Source of the DNA: Kineococcus rhizosphaerae
GTDB taxonomy: Bacteria; Actinomycetota; Actinomycetes; Actinomycetales; Kineococcaceae
Direction of reading: 5' to 3'
DNA: 64,000 nucleotides
NCBI RefSeq assembly: GCF_003002055.1
Contig: NZ_PVZF01000014.1
Coordinates: 62,001-126,000 of the forward strand
Position 1 is the stretch's first letter, and each line of letters starts with the position of its first letter. A model generated the notes under the pieces. The model did no database searches. It was not told the origin of the DNA and saw only the letters and a list, made by a program, of their open reading frames with translations. Shown here piece by piece: positions 62,740-64,000 of this stretch. A program made the translations under genes and the position numbers.

Positions 62740-64000
62740 GCGAGGAGCTCTGCGACGTCGGCCGCGGCGGCACGCCCGGAGCGCAGGGCGCCGTCGACGT
62801 GCTGGTAGCCCTCGGCGGCCAGGTCGGAGCAGGCCCAGTGGATGCGCCCGACGGGGGTGCGCTGGTCGGCGCCGTAGCGGGCGAGGCCGCCGAGGTCGAA
62901 GCTCGCGGCGTACGCGCCGCGGGTCCACTCCTCGCTGCCCCAGTCCGACTCGTAGTAGGCGACGGGTTCGAGGGCCTGATCCCCGAGGAACTGCGCGATG
63001 GAGGCCAGGATCGCCGCGCGCCGCTCGGCCTCGGGCAGGGCGAACACCGCGTCGGCCTTCTCGTCGGAGACGAACGCGACGAGGGTTCCCCGGTCGTCGC
63101 CGTGGATCGTGTTGTCGTACACCTCCTGCACGAGGGTGGAGGTGCCGAAGCAGGTCCCGGACAGCCCTGCCTCGCGCCAGAACGGCGTCGCGTACGTGGC
63201 ATGCACCTTGATGACCAGACCCATGGACAGGTGCTGGTGCATCTGGTGCTGGCGGCGCGGCAGCGGCGGGTCGTAGCTGATGCGGGAGAACAGCGGCGGC
63301 GGCACGGCGACGACGACGCGCTGGGCGCGCACGGTGACCCGGTCGGACTCCACGACGACGCCGTCCTCGTCCTGGCGGATGGTCCGCACGGGCGTGGCGA
63401 GGTGGACGCGGTCGCCGAGCTCGGCGGCCAGGTGCTGCGAGACGGACTGCATCCCGCCGACGACGCGGCGGTCGAGGATGAAGCACTCGTCGGTCAGGTT
63501 CGTGAACGACCCCGCCGAGGCGGCCATGAGCACGGCCTGCAGCGTGGAGAACGCGTGCGCGGGTTTGGTCAGCATGGCGCCGGCGATGAACAGCGCGACG
63601 GCGGTGACGGCCTCCTCGTCGTCGGACTGGCGGCGCAGCCAGTCCTGGAAGGAGATCGTGTCGAGTTCGCGGGCGCGCGGGTGGGCCCAGGGTTCGCTCG
63701 CCCCCACGGACGCCGCGAGGTCGTCCATGAGCTCGGTCAGGCGGGTGATCTCCTTGGCGGTGGAGTCCGCGACGGGGAACGTCGTGCCCTCGTACTGCGT
63801 GCGGACCCCGTCGGCACCGATGAAGACGGAGCCGCCCTCGCGGTAGCGGGGGTAGGTCTGCAGGCCGATCTCGTCGAGCAGGCCCAGGAGCTCGGTCTGG
63901 TCCGGGGAGACCCACTGGCCGCCGATCTCGAGGGTCACGCCGTCGTGCTCCTCGGTGTGGGTGCGGCCCCCGACGCGGTCGCGGGCCTCGAGGACGACGA
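62736..64000 (-). CDS. Flavin-containing monoamine oxidase family protein, 5' end missing
   Basis: The gene runs off the right edge. The last 421 codons are present. The frame continues upstream of the first in-window GTG (63938) and shows VVLEARDRVGGRTHTEEHDG, the second half of the FAD-binding site of amine oxidases. Then come GGQWVSPDQ, RVVVAVPPPLFSRISYDPPLP, and the C-terminal FAD block GRIHWACSDLAAEGYQHVDGALRSG. It probably oxidises an amine imported by the permease in the same operon. The Gly-rich GxGxxG start is outside the window. Confidence 0.92.
   Translation of the reverse strand, partial: VVLEARDRVGGRTHTEEHDGVTLEIGGQWVSPDQTELLGLLDEIGLQTYPRYREGGSVFIGADGVRTQYEGTTFPVADSTAKEITRLTELMDDLAASVGASEPWAHPRARELDTISFQDWLRRQSDDEEAVTAVALFIAGAMLTKPAHAFSTLQAVLMAASAGSFTNLTDECFILDRRVVGGMQSVSQHLAAELGDRVHLATPVRTIRQDEDGVVVESDRVTVRAQRVVVAVPPPLFSRISYDPPLPRRQHQMHQHLSMGLVIKVHATYATPFWREAGLSGTCFGTSTLVQEVYDNTIHGDDRGTLVAFVSDEKADAVFALPEAERRAAILASIAQFLGDQALEPVAYYESDWGSEEWTRGAYAASFDLGGLARYGADQRTPVGRIHWACSDLAAEGYQHVDGALRSGRAAAADVAELLA

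Overview
The window is very GC-rich, uses many GTG starts, and has the gene set and gene neighbourhoods of a mycothiol-making actinomycete: mshA and mshD, GlnR, SenX3/RegX3, CarD with IspD/IspF, and a two-motif RsiG. The overall picture suggests a motile, spore-related actinomycete of the Kineococcus/Kineosporiales type. That assignment is inferred from gene content, not from a database match. I saw no rRNA, tRNA, CRISPR array, transposase or phage gene, so this looks like ordinary chromosome.

Layout: (1) 1-3.4 kb, a plus-strand cluster of an LLM monooxygenase tail, an amidase and an FAD oxidase, then a small unknown protein. (2) 3.5-5.2 kb, carD-ispD-ispF on the minus strand. (3) 5.4-12.9 kb, two lipoproteins, regX3-senX3 divergent from phoU, a GT4 glycosyltransferase, gpmA and mshA. 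(4) 12.9-20 kb, a methyltransferase, a LacI regulator, dtd, small membrane proteins, a FUSC transporter divergent from a MarR regulator with a palindromic operator, and an SDR divergent from an AraC regulator. (5) 20-22.9 kb, an RsiG homologue carrying two c-di-GMP motifs, then ygfZ, a Fur-family regulator, a nitrobindin-like protein and a 35-residue membrane protein, all on the minus strand. (6) 23-35 kb, a membrane protein divergent from glnR-mshD, then ppk-mutT1, pstSCAB and pit with its DUF47 partner. (7) 35-46.7 kb, a metallophosphoesterase, redox enzymes with an HxlR regulator, MpaB, a D-threonine-aldolase-like protein, a nitrilase-fold protein lacking its nucleophile, a serine hydrolase, OsmC and a DEAD-box helicase. 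(8) 46.8-53.5 kb, ackA-pta, and thiM-thiE-thiD-tenA behind a TPP riboswitch. (9) 53.5-64 kb, DUF4383, an aldo-keto reductase, KDPG aldolase, a nucleoside hydrolase, an LmeA-like protein, thioredoxin, a PAS-GAF-SpoIIE-ATPase signalling protein, and an amine-oxidase/USP/APC-permease operon cut by the right edge.

The strongest theme is phosphate. A sensor pair, PhoU, polyphosphate kinase, the high-affinity Pst importer and the low-affinity Pit importer lie within 27 kb. Direct repeats of GTTCACC at 11-bp steps, or a multiple of it, lie before senX3/phoU, ppk and pstS. A second theme is promoter architecture: about twenty genes have a TANNNT-like -10 box ending exactly 6 (sometimes 7) bases before the GTG or ATG, which implies leaderless mRNAs. 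This signal also fixes many start codons and reveals a 35-codon gene. I found no clearly new multi-gene system. The items most worth a second look are RsiG, the non-canonical CTG start of ispD, the nucleophile-less nitrilase homologue, the hairpin repeat array at 44.75-44.9 kb, and the small membrane protein.
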